Below, in pieces: positions 1 through 11,189 of a DNA stretch of 64,000 nt; the first letter of the stretch is position 1, and each line of letters begins with the position of its first letter. The stretch is from Ceratotherium simum simum. Taxonomy: Eukaryota; Chordata; Mammalia; Perissodactyla; Rhinocerotidae. The notes beneath the pieces are model-generated. The model was not told where the DNA came from and made no database searches. It saw only the letters and a list, made by a program, of their open reading frames with translations. The stretch is from assembly GCF_000283155.1 (NCBI RefSeq), contig NW_004454239.1, forward strand, positions 5,977,636-6,041,635. Direction: 5' to 3'. Position numbers and translations under genes: made by a program.

Positions 1-1600
1 TCAATAGTTGAATGACAATCATATAAGAGAAAATGGGCAAAGAAAATTAGCAGGACATTCTATAATGAAGGATAACAGTGGCCAACGAATGAAAGGAAAA
101 AAAAATTCATCCTCGCTGGAAATTAAAGAGTTACCATTAAAAGGAATAATATATGTAATGCATTTAGCTCAGTGCCAGGAACATAGAAAGTTCTTAATAG
201 GTAGTAACTTTTTGTAGCATGATGATGATGATGATGATGATGATAATGGAGATGATGATGAAAGAGGTAATAATGATGATGTTTCCTTCAAACGATAATA
301 CTAACTATTGGCATATGGAATAGTGCTATAGGGATTATTTTGTTGGTGGAAGAATAAAATAATACATTTCTAAAGTGTGATTTTGCAATGTAGAACCAAT
401 GAAAAAGCAAATTTCTTTTGATAAGTTATTCTCATTCATGTATTTATTGTAATGACACCTAATGAAATCTTCCTCAAGGATTTATTTCGAGGATGTCCAT
501 TACAGTATTTATTATAATAATTGCTGTAAAATTGGGTACAATAGAAGATTGGTTGAAGGACAGAACATGCACGTGGCAGAAGATTATGTGGTGGTTAACA
601 GAGATGTTGCAGAAAACTTACTGACATGAACTCAGTCCCAGTACATTAGGTGAAAATGCATATTATAGTTAAAGCATGTGTGTTTATACCCAGAAGAAAC
701 CTGCATATGCATTTAAAAGTTATCAGTGTTTATGTCTGAATGGGGGGATCATGGGTGATTTTGATTTTTTTCTGTGTGTGTGTTTTTCAACATTTCCTAA
801 CGAGCAGGTAGTAATTTTGTAGGCAGAAAGATAAAAACCCCACTGGTAAATACTACTTTTCAATATTCAGAAGAAGGCTCCTGAGAATTTGAGAGCTGAG
901 ATTTGGGGCAAGTATTTAGGATTTGCTCAGCAACCTCCCCCTGCCATAGTCTTTAATTAACAGAGGTGATGGAAAGCAGCTCGTGGGTGGAGTGGTGGGA
1001 GCCAGGCAGCTGCCAAGTGCTGAAGAGTGTCGGGAAGCTTAATCCATCTGGGACACATGACGTGCTGCGTGGTGGAGGAGACTGATGCATCCCTCTTCAT
1101 TGGCATTGTGTCAATAGGGGCAGAGCCATTTAGCAGTACAAACACAGAGTTTGAGCGGCAGCTCCCTAAATGCTTAGCTGACAGATCAGGAATTAAATAT
1201 AGACCCAGAGACTAGAGCTAGAACACTCTCTAGGGAGCACGTGGTCCAGCTTCCCACATGTGCAGAGTCTTCATTGTGCTTCAAAGTTTGTGCTGCCCTC
1301 CTACAGACCTACCTTCCCTGCTATCCAGTGATCCGCACTTGGGTAGGAGGCATGGAGCCCAACACACTCCTTTCTGCTCGGAGATGTTGCTGTCTTAGAG
1401 GGCAGGGAAGGTGCACGGAGATATCTGAAGGAAATGGATTCTCTTTGAAGGCTGTCCAGAGAGGTGGCACACAAGACAGCTGCCTGCCGGATTGAACACG
1501 TGTGTTTTGGGTAATAGGGTGAGGAAAACCCTGGAAGGTAGCACCCGGGCACCTGCCCATTTTTCTTCTATCTCCCTTAGCTTAGTTCAACCAGGAGCAA
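1..1600. other. Unique noncoding sequence
   Basis: I see no coding gene or recognisable dispersed repeat here apart from the trinucleotide repeat listed separately. Open frames are short, overlap on both strands and match no family I know. The left part is AT-rich and the region from about 960 onward is closer to average composition. Confidence 0.5.
219..283. repeat. (GAT)n microsatellite
   Basis: A perfect run of GAT/ATG units occupies about 219-244 and is followed by interrupted units (TAATGG, GATGATGATG, AATGATGAT) to about 283. It is a simple sequence repeat with no coding context. Confidence 0.9.
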
Positions 1601-1845
1601 CTGTGATGTGCCAGGATCTGTGCTCAGGTTGGGCACACCCAGCCCCTGAGTCCTGACTCCAGCCCTGCTCCGCTGCATCCTCTGGCTTAAAGCCTTCAGT
1701 GACTTTATGTTGCCTCTAAGATAAAAGTCCTGCAAAACCCCTCATAAATCAGCTTGTTTCTCCTGCCGCTGTTGAATTCTTCCTCCATCATATCCCCCTC
1801 TCCACGAGACAATTAATTTTTAACGTCTTTAACACATACTCATAC
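1600..1845 (+). repeat. L2 LINE fragment, left part, split by an ERE
   Basis: The text resembles the 3' portion of the ancient L2 LINE in plus orientation (words such as 'aaagccttcagtga', then 'ataaaagtcctgcaaa'). It resumes after the ERE at 2,100 with 'ggaagccttccttga', which is the next part of the L2 3' region. The two halves are therefore one old L2 copy interrupted by a younger SINE. The family call is from pattern recognition, not an alignment. Confidence 0.55.
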
Positions 1846-2099
1846 TTTTTTTTTTTTGTGAGGAAGATTAGCCCTGAGCTAACATCCGACGGCAATCCTC
1901 CTCTTTTTGCTGAGGAAGACTGGCCCTGGGCTAACATCCGTGCCCAACTTCCTCTACTTTACATGGGACCCCGCCACAGCATGGCTTGACAAGTGGTGCG
2001 TCGGTGTGCACCCGGGACCCGAACCTGTGAACCCCGGGCCACAAAAGCGGAGCATGCACACTTAACACACTTAACCACTGTGCAACCGGGCCGGCCCTC
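1846..2099 (-). mobile_element. ERE-type SINE (equine repetitive element)
   Basis: Read on the plus strand the copy starts with poly-T, then GTGAGGAAGATTAGCCCTGA, a second AGGAAGACTGGCCCTGGGC block, and ends with CCGGGCCGGCCC. This is the reverse complement of the tRNA-derived perissodactyl SINE, so the element points to the minus strand with its A-tail at the left. Flanking copies of TACTCATACTTTTTT at 1,837-1,851 and 2,100-2,114 look like the target-site duplication, the mark of LINE-1-driven insertion. The family is nonautonomous and copied by LINE-1 machinery. It is inserted in an L2. Confidence 0.93.
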
Positions 2100-2345
2100 T
2101 ACTCATACTTTTTTCAGGAAGCCTTCCTTGATTTCTTAAGACTTGATGGGTCTCCTTGCCACATGTTATGGCACTTTGCTTCTGGCCTAAACCCCAATGT
2201 TTTGCTTTGTAATTTCTCATTTAGTTGTCGCTTTCTCTTAGTTGACTCAGTCCTGGGATGGTGTGTCCATCTTGGCCAGTACCTAGTATGGTTCATGGCC
2301 TATGGGAAGTACTCAGTTTATTGGACCAATGAATGCATGATTGAA
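2100..2345 (+). repeat. L2 LINE fragment, right part
   Basis: This continues the L2 3' region interrupted by the ERE at 1,846-2,099. It runs from 'ggaagccttcc' through a tail resembling 'agtacctagtatggttcatgg...gaatgaatgcatga', typical of L2 3' ends in plus orientation. It is old and diverged. Confidence 0.6.
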
Positions 2346-3424
2346 CTTAAAATGAGGAAGATACAGCCCCTCTATGCAAGAAGCTATAGAGGACACGAAC
2401 CTATGAAAGTGCATTCAAAGGGTGGCCTTGAATAGATGTGCATTCAAGGGACAGTCATAGGAGAGATGTGATTGACTAATGCGGTCTGAGTGCAGGCGAT
2501 TCTGGGTCATTTTCAGGGAGGAGGAGGCTAGTCAGCAGGTCTCTGGAGAGATGACTAGAGAGTGCTCTGTTAGCAGGGGCCTAGTGTGGAGGGCCTGGGA
2601 GTCAGAACACACCCGGCAGACGTGAGTTCTGGATTGCATCGCTGCCATTTCAGACTGAGCTGGCAATTGTGGCGCTCCTACTGTGTCTGGTCCCGGGCAC
2701 CGTGAAGCCGTGTGGCGGGGGGCAGCCCTCCCCGCACCTGCGCCTGCATCCTCGGTCCACAGTGATCTCTTTCACGGCCTACTGACAGTTGGGAGTGAGG
2801 ATGTGGGCTGAACTTGGGCAGCCGGGGAGGGAAGGGCGGGCTGGCCTTGCCCACCAGCAGCGCCATATGCCCACGCCTTAGCCTATTCCAGTCATGTCCC
2901 TGGGCTGCCCAGCTGTCACTGTCATAATTACCGCAGCCACGGCCGGGGGACGTGTGTGGTTGTGGAGACCCTCTGGTCTCCTTAGAACTTTACTACTATT
3001 GTTATAGCTTATCAGGACACGGCCTGCCTTCTGCTGGTCTCTTGAAAACGGCTGTAATTCCCATCCATCACGGGGGCGAGCCAGCTGCTGCAGGGCCAGC
3101 TGTCGGGGAGGGGCTCTGTGTGCTCCCTGACATGCTGAGCCTGACCTTGGGGAACTGCAGCTCCAAGCCAAGTGTCTTTCTTGGCCTGGCATTTGGGCCA
3201 TCTCTTTTCTCTGAACATGAGGGTGATCGCTTCGTGCCGTGGCCCTGAACTGCTTGTCCATTACCTTGTGTGTGCCCTGGACCGTGGACTTCCCAAGTAA
3301 AGGGACACTGCATAGGCAACAGGCAATCTTCTGCTATTAAAGGCTTTATCTTAGATTTTAAAATATCATTCTTTCCCACATTATAAAAATGAATATACAA
3401 TTATAATTGCAACAAAATTAGATC
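2346..3424. other. Unique noncoding sequence
   Basis: No repeat or gene is recognised. The stretch 2,680-3,250 is relatively GC-rich and carries several overlapping open frames on both strands (up to 127 codons). None resembles a known protein, they lie in competing frames, and no splice-site or polyA context supports them. Confidence 0.45.
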
Positions 3425-3625
3425 ACGTTTATTGGGTGTTTACCATGCTTCAGGCATTATGCTTATAACTTTATGAGCATCTTGTAATTTATTACTCAGA
3501 ACACCACCATGAGATAAGCATATGATTTCCATTTTTCAGATAAAGAACACTGTCCAGACAGGTTATGTAACTTGTCCAGTGTCACACAGCTAAGGAGTAG
3601 GGGGCTGGGATTCAAGACTAGAGAA
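3425..3625 (-). repeat. MIR SINE
   Basis: The plus strand shows the reverse complement of the MIR core and 3' region: 'tttattgggtgttta', 'cagataaagaaca', then 'gtaacttgtccagtgtcac' and 'acacagctaagga', ending with a 'gggattcaag' box. This is an ancient tRNA-derived SINE shared by all mammals, in minus orientation. Confidence 0.85.
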
Positions 3626-3659
3626 GTCTCCTCTCAGGGTCCACACATGTGCCTCATTT

Positions 3660-4385
3660 TAGGAAATTTGGAAAACAAAACCAGAAAAAAATCAACCATG
3701 GTTTTACTTTCCAAAAGCAACTCATGATCTTGATATATTTCCTTTCATGATTTTTCTATTCATGATTTTTCCATAATTGTGATTATATGGTGTAATCAAT
3801 TTCGTCTTATTCTATTAGAGTTAAAATTTATTATCCCATGATCATTTTCTCATAATTATGTAATATCTGTTTTGTGGGTTTGCTATCCTTTACTATTCCC
3901 TTTTGTTGCTCATTGGGTTGTATCCAATTTTCCACTAGTGTAGCTAACAAAGTGACGTTGTCATTGTGTGTGTGCATGTGTGTTACTTATTATATGCTTA
4001 ACCTCCTGTTAAAGTTTGTACATATGGTATCTAATTTATCCTTGAGGTAACCCTTCCTTGAGGTGAGGAAATATTAAGTCCCCCACGTTACAGATCAAGA
4101 AACTAAGGTTTAGACACTTAAACGAATCACCCAAGGTTGCAATGGCAAGGGGCAATGCCAGAATTCAAACTGATGTCAGTTTGACAAAGGCCATGCTATT
4201 CACCATTAGTCTATACTTTGACTATAAAACTTTTTCCATATTATGTTTTTATTTTTTTGGATATAATACATAAGTGGAATTATTGAGTCAAAGGGGTAAC
4301 CATTCTTTAATGAGTCGGAGGAATTTACATTCTGTTCTTGTTCTGTCTTTCTCTTGCCAGCATTGAGTGTTATCGTTGAACCCAT
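3660..4385 (-). repeat. Old LINE-1-like 3' fragment, interrupted by a MIR
   Basis: The text resembles the 3' end of an old LINE-1 in minus orientation: AT-rich, with 'gggttgtatccaattttcca' and, after the MIR, 'cataagtggaattattgagtc'. The two halves are continuous if the MIR at about 3,985-4,210 is removed. A small duplicated word, TTCATGATTTTTC, occurs twice near 3,745-3,772. Confidence 0.55.
3985..4210 (-). repeat. MIR SINE inside an old LINE
   Basis: The reverse complement of MIR is visible: 'cagatcaagaaactaaggtt', then 'cacccaaggttgcaatggca' and 'ccagaattcaaac'. Its insertion between two halves of a LINE-like sequence gives the order of events. Confidence 0.75.
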
Positions 4386-4715
4386 TGGTAGGGTTATTAA
4401 CAACCCCAATTCTTAATCGCTTGTGATGACCCAGGTTTACTTCCTGCTCGTGCTCCTTGTCCGTCCTGTGTCAGCTGGGCTCTGCTCCAGGTGTCCTCAC
4501 TCTGGGACGACTGATCAAGCAGTCACCATCTGGAATGCTGCTTGGTTACTGTTGCAGATGGAAAGAGAGCTCTGGGCGTCTCCCACTGGCAGCTCAGCGA
4601 TCTGGTCTGGAAGCGACAAATATCCCTCCTGCTCGTAACTCATTGGCCCAAACTGGTCACATGGCTCCACCTACAGGGAGCCAGGAAGTGCAGCCCTTCA
4701 CGTGTCCTTAAGGAC
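4386..4715. repeat. Ancient medium-reiterated repeat, family not assigned
   Basis: The segment has the look of an ancestral mammalian interspersed repeat. Recognisable words include 'cagctgggctctgctcca', 'ctcattggcccaaactg' and 'gtcacatggctccacc', which I associate with a medium-reiterated element but cannot assign to DNA transposon or LTR class from memory. Two open frames here are accidental. Confidence 0.4.
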
Positions 4716-5400
4716 TAGAGGGCTGGAATTATCTGGTGGAGGCCCTAATGACTCACACAGTCGTAAAAATTGCTCATTTGATAGTCGAAAATAGTAACAC
4801 GCTGTTGCTTTATTTGACAGTATTTTTCTTGGTAAGTCTTAGTATTTCTTCATATTTCCTTGGCCAGTTGGACCTCCTCTTTTGTAACTTGTTTGTCTTG
4901 TTCTTAGCCCATTTATCTGCAACATCTTAATGCTTTTCACAAATAGTTTCCTGATGTGGTGATGTCCCTAAATGAGTCTTTGATGAGTGAAAACAAATGG
5001 TGTCTCAAAAACCAATTTCCCCCAGATATTTTTTAAACCTATATACATAAATTACCCTATTAATTTACTTCTGTTTCCCCAAAGAAGTGGTCCAGAATTT
5101 CTCTTAATTCAGGTAGAGCTAATTTATGTTAAGTTTGGCTTTTCAGTTAACTACGAAAACTGAGGGAGTTTCCTGAATTGCAAGAGGTTTTGACATCTGT
5201 GTTTCAAAAACCTTCATATCTGTTTGGGCTCCTTCCTGTCCCTGGCCCCCCACACCCCGCTAGGCACCCGGCTTTGAGTGTCCATTCTATGCCATATTGA
5301 TCAATGAGTCCACCTTCTCCTCCCCATTCCCACTTCTCTGTCCCCAGTTTCGGGAGGACACTTGGACAATTGTATAGCTTCCTAACTGGTATCATAGATG
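4716..5400. other. Unique noncoding sequence
   Basis: I see no gene or clear repeat. The sequence is AT-rich with pyrimidine runs around 4,860-4,920. The 64-codon hydrophobic open frame at 4,736-4,930 is a by-product of T-rich sequence. Confidence 0.4.
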
Positions 5401-6000
5401 GTCTACTAGAGGACAGGCCATTCTAACTATATCATCCCTCCCCTCGAAACCCTTCACAGTGGCCCCCTTGCCCCATAGGACCCATTTACCATGGTCATGC
5501 AGATTCTTACATGGTCAACGGATTCTTAGGTAGGATGAAAAGGAATAGTTTTTATAGATATAAATAAATTTTCATGTGTATTAGAAAAGTAATTACCTAG
5601 CATAGTAAACTTGTGTGTTGACAGATGTTATTGCTTATGATAAGGCTATGAGTAAAAGTGAGTAAAATGTAAACATTGAAAGGAAATATTAAGTTGGTAA
5701 TATAATAGGAAGTGCATAGATTTGGCAAAGATAATGGGGTAGTGTATGAATAACAGAAATTTGGGAAGACCTCTCTACAGTCTAACATCCCAACTTTATA
5801 GTGTCGTGAATCAGCCCCCCTAGCCTGCCCCTCCTCCCCACCATTTCCAGTTCCTAGATACACAAACACTGACCATCCCCCAAGGCTCCTCGACCTTTGT
5901 TCCCGGCAAGGGTAGAGTTCTTCTATTTGTCCTTTTTTGGGTCCTGGCTCACTTTTTACCTTGTATTTCCCTTAATTGTTCAATGTCTTACTTACCCTTC
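5400..6000 (+). repeat. Degenerate L2 fragments
   Basis: Two patches resemble the L2 3' region in plus orientation: 5,410-5,500 ('cgaaacccttcacagtggcc') and 5,870-6,000. The middle (5,520-5,860) is AT-rich and unassigned. The family assignment is tentative. Confidence 0.35.
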
Positions 6001-6054
6001 TAGATATTTATTTGGAAGCACAGCCTAGGCTTTCTTTTAGTGGCTAGCTTTAGC

Positions 6055-6250
6055 CCACAGAAGGTGCGTTACTATACAGAAAGTTTCTTTGCATTTATGA
6101 TCTAATGGCTCCTCACAACAGACCCTTGAGGTAAGCATCTCCTTTTACAGAAGAATTAACCAAAGCTTAGACACTGTCCAGTACCATTCTACTCATCATT
6201 GCGGGGATTCAGACTCAGGAGGATGACCTAACTGCCATGCTACGCCGCTC
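6055..6250 (-). repeat. MIR SINE
   Basis: Reverse-complement MIR words are present: 'cctcacaacagacccttgag', then 'ttttacagaagaattaacca' and 'gattcagactcag'. It is old and diverged, in minus orientation. Confidence 0.65.
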
Positions 6251-6280
6251 ATCATATGGTGCCCCTGCTCCCCCAGTGCT

Positions 6281-6547
6281 TGGTGTCCTCCCTGGAGAAG
6301 CTTGTGTTACTATTAGCATGGGGTCTGCATATGGTAGGTGCTCAGTAAAGGTTTGTGGAGCAAATGAAGGAAGAGCACCTTCTTATTTCTATGACTCCTG
6401 TTCACTTTACACTGTGACAACACTTCCACAGACTAATTTTTGAGACACGTTACGTATTGAGGACTGGGAGTTCTTGGGCTATCTCCTCAAGGCGTAAAAT
6501 CCATGTATTTTCTGGTGTCCTCCCTGGAGAAGCTTGTGTTACTATTA
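6281..6547. repeat. Perfect 35-bp direct repeat pair
   Basis: The 35 bases at 6,281-6,315 (beginning TGGTGTCCTCCCTGGAGAAG) recur exactly at 6,513-6,547, 232 bp downstream. The DNA between includes an L2-like tail ('taggtgctcagtaaaggttt'). At 35 bp it is too long for a usual LINE-type target-site duplication, so a local duplication or repair event is more likely. Confidence 0.9.
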
Positions 6548-6559
6548 AGAAGTGAGGCT

Positions 6560-6804
6560 CTTTTCTCCTCCCCAAGTCCTTGTTGGAGAGTGGCTCTTTG
6601 GAGACACACGCATCTCTGTCATAGTAAGTATGGCTTGATTGGAGATGCAGGTGGGAGCAGAATAATGCTTTAAGGACAATATTGTGAACTATGGTTTGAG
6701 AACCTTTTGAATGAGTTCAGCTATGTCCTCAGAGATACCCAAAAGCACCTTTTATACTTATGTGGAAGACAGAAAGTTGAAGAATTAACCACTGTTTATT
6801 TTTA
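6560..6804. other. Unique noncoding sequence
   Basis: I see no gene or assignable repeat between the direct repeat and the LINE-1 3' end. Confidence 0.4.
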
Positions 6805-6985
6805 TATCTAAAAATTTTTTTCTTTATTGTGACATTTTTGTTGTACATTATTGTTTGTCAGTCAGTATATAAATGCCTCCCTTCACCCCTTGTGCTCACT
6901 CCCCACCCCACTTGCCCCTTGTAACCACCGAGCAGTTCTCTCTGTCCATGTGTTAGTTTATCTTCCACTTATTTAACCAATGTTT
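6805..6985 (-). mobile_element. Young-looking LINE-1 3' end, severely 5' truncated
   Basis: The plus strand reads 'tttattgtgaca', 'tcagtatataaatgcctccc' and 'ccttgtaaccaccgagcagt'. This matches my recollection of the 3' UTR of the perissodactyl LINE-1 lineage. It points to the minus strand and only about 180 bp remain. It is much shorter and apparently less diverged than the LINE-1 pieces at 32-49 kb. Confidence 0.6.
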
Positions 6986-7089
6986 TTGATGTGAATATCA
7001 TTACCACTGATGCCTTCCAAACCAACAGAGGCATGCCAAGTGCATAGAATCAGTGAATTGGGGCACAGTCTTTCTGAGCAGCAATGATA

Positions 7090-7175
7090 TACTAGAGAGA
7101 GCATGGATGCAGGTGAACTGGATTCTCCTCTGGGCTTTGCTGCTTACTCCTGTGAAGTCTTGCATAAGTAACCCA
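7090..7175 (+). repeat. Possible MIR fragment
   Basis: A short stretch ('gagagcatggatgcaggtga', then 'gctgcttactcctgtgaagt') resembles the 5' half of MIR in plus orientation. It is short and diverged. Confidence 0.35.
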
Positions 7176-7199
7176 GTTGGAATGTGCTGGCCTGATGAA

Positions 7200-8520
7200 A
7201 GGAGGAAAGGGATTATGTGCCTCACAACCTAGGCAGCATGTACTCATGGGGACTGGAGGAGCATAACAGGGCTTAGATTCTGAGGGGGTTAAGGAGGCCA
7301 GATTAGTGGGTTTGATGAGGGAGAGTTTTTTCAATATTGGAGCACTCTCCTAGGCATGCCAAAATGCCTCTCCCTGACAAAGACCCCAGGAGATGGAAAA
7401 AGTGAGATCGAAATGCCAGAATTTTCATGGAAAGTGGTGACAGAAAGAATTAAAAACTTCAGAGAAGTGGGCATGCTTAAAGCATGGACCATGAAGGACT
7501 GATCCCCTCCAGGGGGTTATGTTCCATAGGAAGACCCAGAAAGCACACAATTTCCCAAGGCCATCAGGAAGGTGCTAGTGGGAAGGGTACCAGCATCACC
7601 AAGAAGTTCAGTGGTGGCATATCTCTATTGGCCAGGGCTGACTTTAGGAGAGGCATTATAAAACTAGTCTCATTGTTAGCAATGGAGGTAATAAGATCCC
7701 TTAAAACAAGAGAGGCCAGATGGCAGTGCTTAACCACCAGAAGCCATGTAGATGCAATGATCTTAATGGGTAGCCACGATGGTGGGGCAGCAAGATTGGC
7801 CTGCCCGAGGAGAGATATGGAGATGGTCAAGGAACAGAGCTGTTCCTAGGAGCAGCCAACATAGGTACTACTCAATAGTACTACTCAGTTTTTCTTGATT
7901 TCAAAATAAATCAAGAATGATTGATCAAGAGACTGGAGGAAATTACCCCCAATAAAATGACACAATACCATACCCAGTTTTTGGACCTGAGCTATTTTTT
8001 TGGACCTGGACCCTTGGACTGGAGAAAAGACCATATACCAAGGAGGAAGGACCCTGCAGCACTATGGCAAGTGTCCATGGTTATGAGTCCCCAGTCATTC
8101 CCCAAAGAGAATTTTAGCCATACACTTGGGTCACTATGTCCTAGGAAAAGGGATATCGCTAAACATTTCAAGGAATGTGGGACACAAGGTCTGTGGTGAC
8201 ACTGATATTTGGAGGCTTAAGGTGTCATCATGGCCTTTCTATAAGAGTAGGGGTACAAGGGACTAGATAATAAATGGATTCCTAGTCAAAGACCACCCAC
8301 CCAGGGTTATTTCCCTATCCCTTGATGTGTAATCAGAATAGATGTACCTGGTAGTTGGCAAAACTCTCATGCTGGACCCTTGGACTATAGAGTAAGAGCA
8401 ATTGATGTGGGAAAACCAAGGGGAGACTCTGAAACTGGCCCTCACCCCAGCTGCTGCCAAGATACTAAAAATAGTATTATTCCAGGGGGAAGGAGATGGT
8501 GAAGATTAGTTCCACTCTTA
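7200..8520 (+). pseudogene. ERV gag/early pol remnant
   Basis: This part lies upstream of the recognisable reverse transcriptase and carries only short broken frames (7,484-7,849 and 7,921-8,199 are the longest). I cannot point to a zinc knuckle, a capsid motif or a protease active-site triad. Assignment as the 5' interior rests on position and on its lack of similarity to anything else. Confidence 0.45.
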
Positions 8521-9210
8521 AAGATCTAAAGGATGTTGTAGGGGTGGTGGTTTTTGTCATATCTCCATCTAATTCACCAGTATAGCCTCTGTTAAAAACC
8601 AGATGGATCCTGAAAAATGACAGTGACTACCACAAACTCAACCATGTAGTAACTCTGCTCACAGCTGCCAGGCCAGATGTGGTATTTTCTCTAGAACTGA
8701 TGAACATGGCCTCACATTCTTGGTTTGCAGCATCGATTTGGCAAATGTGTTCTTTTCCATCTCTATGAGAAATGCTCAGAAATAGTTGGCACTCACATGG
8801 AATAGACAACAGTATATATCTACACTTTTTCCCTAGGGCTGTGTTAACTTTCTCACCCTCTGTCATAATGTGGTCCAAAATAATCTACCCCACGTGATCA
8901 TCCAGCAGAACATCACATTGATTCATTTTATCTGGAACAAGCTCATTGGACCAAATGAGCAAGATGTATCTAGCATGCTGGAGGTCTTGATAAGACATAT
9001 GTGTTCCAGAGGTTGGGAGATAAACCCTATGAAGACTTGGGAGACTGCATGGTCAGGGGAATGTCCATCCAAACAACATTCCACCCAGAGCAAAGAGAAA
9101 TTACTGCACCTTGCAACTCCCATCACGAAAAACCCTGGTCCCAGAATGTCTGATAGGCTCTTTGGGTTCTGTAGGCAGCACAATCTGTATCTAGAATTAC
9201 TACTCTGACC
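8520..9210 (+). pseudogene. ERV pol reverse transcriptase remnant
   Basis: Frame-shifted plus-strand translations keep the shape of a retroviral RT palm: a DYHKLN-like segment near 8,620, a region with 'SIDLANVFFSI' character near 8,730, and in the open frame 8,870-9,208 the blocks LIHFIWN and then RGWEINPMKTW. The catalytic YxDD site, expected at LIHFI, is gone: the two aspartates are replaced. Multiple stops and frame changes confirm it is dead. Confidence 0.75.
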
Positions 9211-9339
9211 CGTATACAGGGCGACATGAAAGGTTGCCAGATCTCAATTGAGCGTAGAAAAAAAGAAAAGACTCTGCAACAGGTCCTGGCTACAGTGCAA
9301 GTGGTCTTGCCGTTTGGGCTGTAAAACCCTGCAGACACA

Positions 9340-9700
9340 ATGGTATCAGAGATATATCCCAGTGCTCACAATCATGCCATGTGGAGTTTATGGCAAGCTC
9401 CCGTGAGAGAATCACAAGTGTCCTCTACGGTTCTGGGTCAAGGCCGTGTCACCTGCCGAGGAGAATTATACATCATCTGAAAAATGACTTCTGGTTGTGC
9501 TATGAGCACAGGTGGAGATGAAGCACCTGACCCTGGGGTACCAGATAACCATGTGGCCAGAGCTGCCCATCATAAGCTCATCTGGCAGACTCACCAACTC
9601 ATAAGGCTAGTCATGCTTGGAAATAAACCACCATCAGCTGGAAATGGCATACCTGGAGTCAAGTATAAATAGGACCGGAGGGCACAAGTAATTTACATGA
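9340..9700 (+). pseudogene. ERV pol RNase H remnant
   Basis: It follows the RT with the spacing expected in pol. Only scattered similarity remains and frames are broken; I could not identify all acidic catalytic residues. The call rests mainly on order between RT and integrase. Confidence 0.5.
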
Positions 9701-10870
9701 GCAGGTGCTTCAAACTCACATGTCATCCTCCACTGTTGTACCAACTCCTCTCCCTTACATTGCTCCTCTGGCTGTATAGGACATCCCTGGTGACCAGCCG
9801 ATGGAGGATAATAAAGCCTGAGATTGGTTCCTGGAAAGGCTGGTTCTGCCTGAGGGTACAGGCTGAAAATAGATGGCAGCCACAGTACAGTCCCTCTCGG
9901 AGATGGCCTTGAAAGACAGTGATAAGGGAACATCTTCCCAGAGGGCAGACCTTCAGGCAATGCTGGTCATCCACTTTGTTTGGAAAGAGATGTTGCCCAA
10001 GTTTGGGCTATATATGGTCTCATGAGCTGAACGGTGAATGGCTTGGCTGGCTGGTCAGGGACTAAAAGTAGCAAGAGTGAAAAATGGGAATGGGAGGTCC
10101 AGGGTAGAGTCAAGTGGATGGGCATATTGGAGGGGGCACAAAGTGTGAAGATCTTTGTATTGCATTTTAATGCCCAAGGGAAAGCTTTCATCACAATAGA
10201 GGTACTTAATGATCATGTAGACAAACTGACTCAACCAGCTGATGCTAGCCGCCCTCTATCATCAAACGCTCCAGTGCTGGCGTGATGGAACATGAGCAAA
10301 GTAGTCATGGTGGCAGGGATGGTGGTCATGCATGGGCTCAACAGCATGGGCTACCACTTACCAAGGCTGATCTAGTTGCTGCTGTCATTGAATGTCCAAC
10401 ATGCTAGCAACAGACACCAATGCTGAGTCTCTGATATGGCACCATCCCTGAGAAGACCACCCGGATACATGTTGGCAAGTTGATTACCTGGATCCCTTCC
10501 CCCCTAAAAGGACCAGTGATTCCTTCAGGCAGGAGGAGGCTCATATTCCAAGTATGGGTTTGCCTTTACTGCATACAGAGCCTCAGCCTCAGCCACTATC
10601 TGAGGGCTTACAGGGTGCTTGATCCCCTGGGAGAGGATCCCGTCTAATATCACACTGGATGAGGACACCTACTTTACAACAAAGGAAGTATGAGATTGGG
10701 CCCATGCCGATGGGATCCGCTGGTTACGCCACATAGTGCATCATGCAGAAGTTGCTAGACTAACAGAGGGTTGGAATGGCCTGTAAAAGGCACAGCTAAG
10801 GTATCAGCTCCGAGGTGATAATTTATGAGGATGGGGCACCAACCATCCTCCAGGATGCAAAATACACTTA
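9700..10870 (+). pseudogene. ERV pol integrase remnant
   Basis: At 10,473-10,502 the plus strand encodes WQVDYLDPFP, a recognisable first-aspartate block of a retroviral integrase core. Near 10,658-10,690 DEDTYFTTKEV precedes a stop (second-aspartate block), and around 10,743-10,785 HAEVARLTEGWNGL precedes another stop (glutamate block). All three acidic positions appear traceable, but in-frame stops and shifts separate them. Confidence 0.75.
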
Positions 10871-11189
10871 GACTTAAAGATGTTTATTTGATGCTTTCTC
10901 CCCATATATAATTGTATTTACTCAACACACAAAAAACTCATGCACCTAGGAAGCAAGGGGTGGAAGCAGGAATGTCCTGCTTACTATCACTCCCATTAAC
11001 CACCTGGGGCAATTTCTGCTTCCTGTCCCCACAGCTCTGAGTTCTGCAGGGTTAGAAGTCCTGGTTCCCAAAGAGGAAACACATCTGCCGACAGACAGAG
11101 CAAGAATAAGCCATAAGTACTGCCTGAACCCTTTGGGTTCTTGGGGCCAGAGGACCAGCAGACAAGAAGAGTCACTACATCAACAATGG

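Noticed and set aside
1846..2099. tRNA gene inside the SINE
   Set aside because: The head of the ERE is tRNA-derived, but it is a SINE component and not a functional tRNA.
2678..3400. CpG-island promoter with a first exon
   Set aside because: GC is raised locally but CpG is not dense enough, and frames on both strands are unrecognisable.
4736..4930. Small membrane protein (hydrophobic 64-codon frame)
   Set aside because: Hydrophobicity follows from T-rich DNA; there is no start context or conservation evidence.
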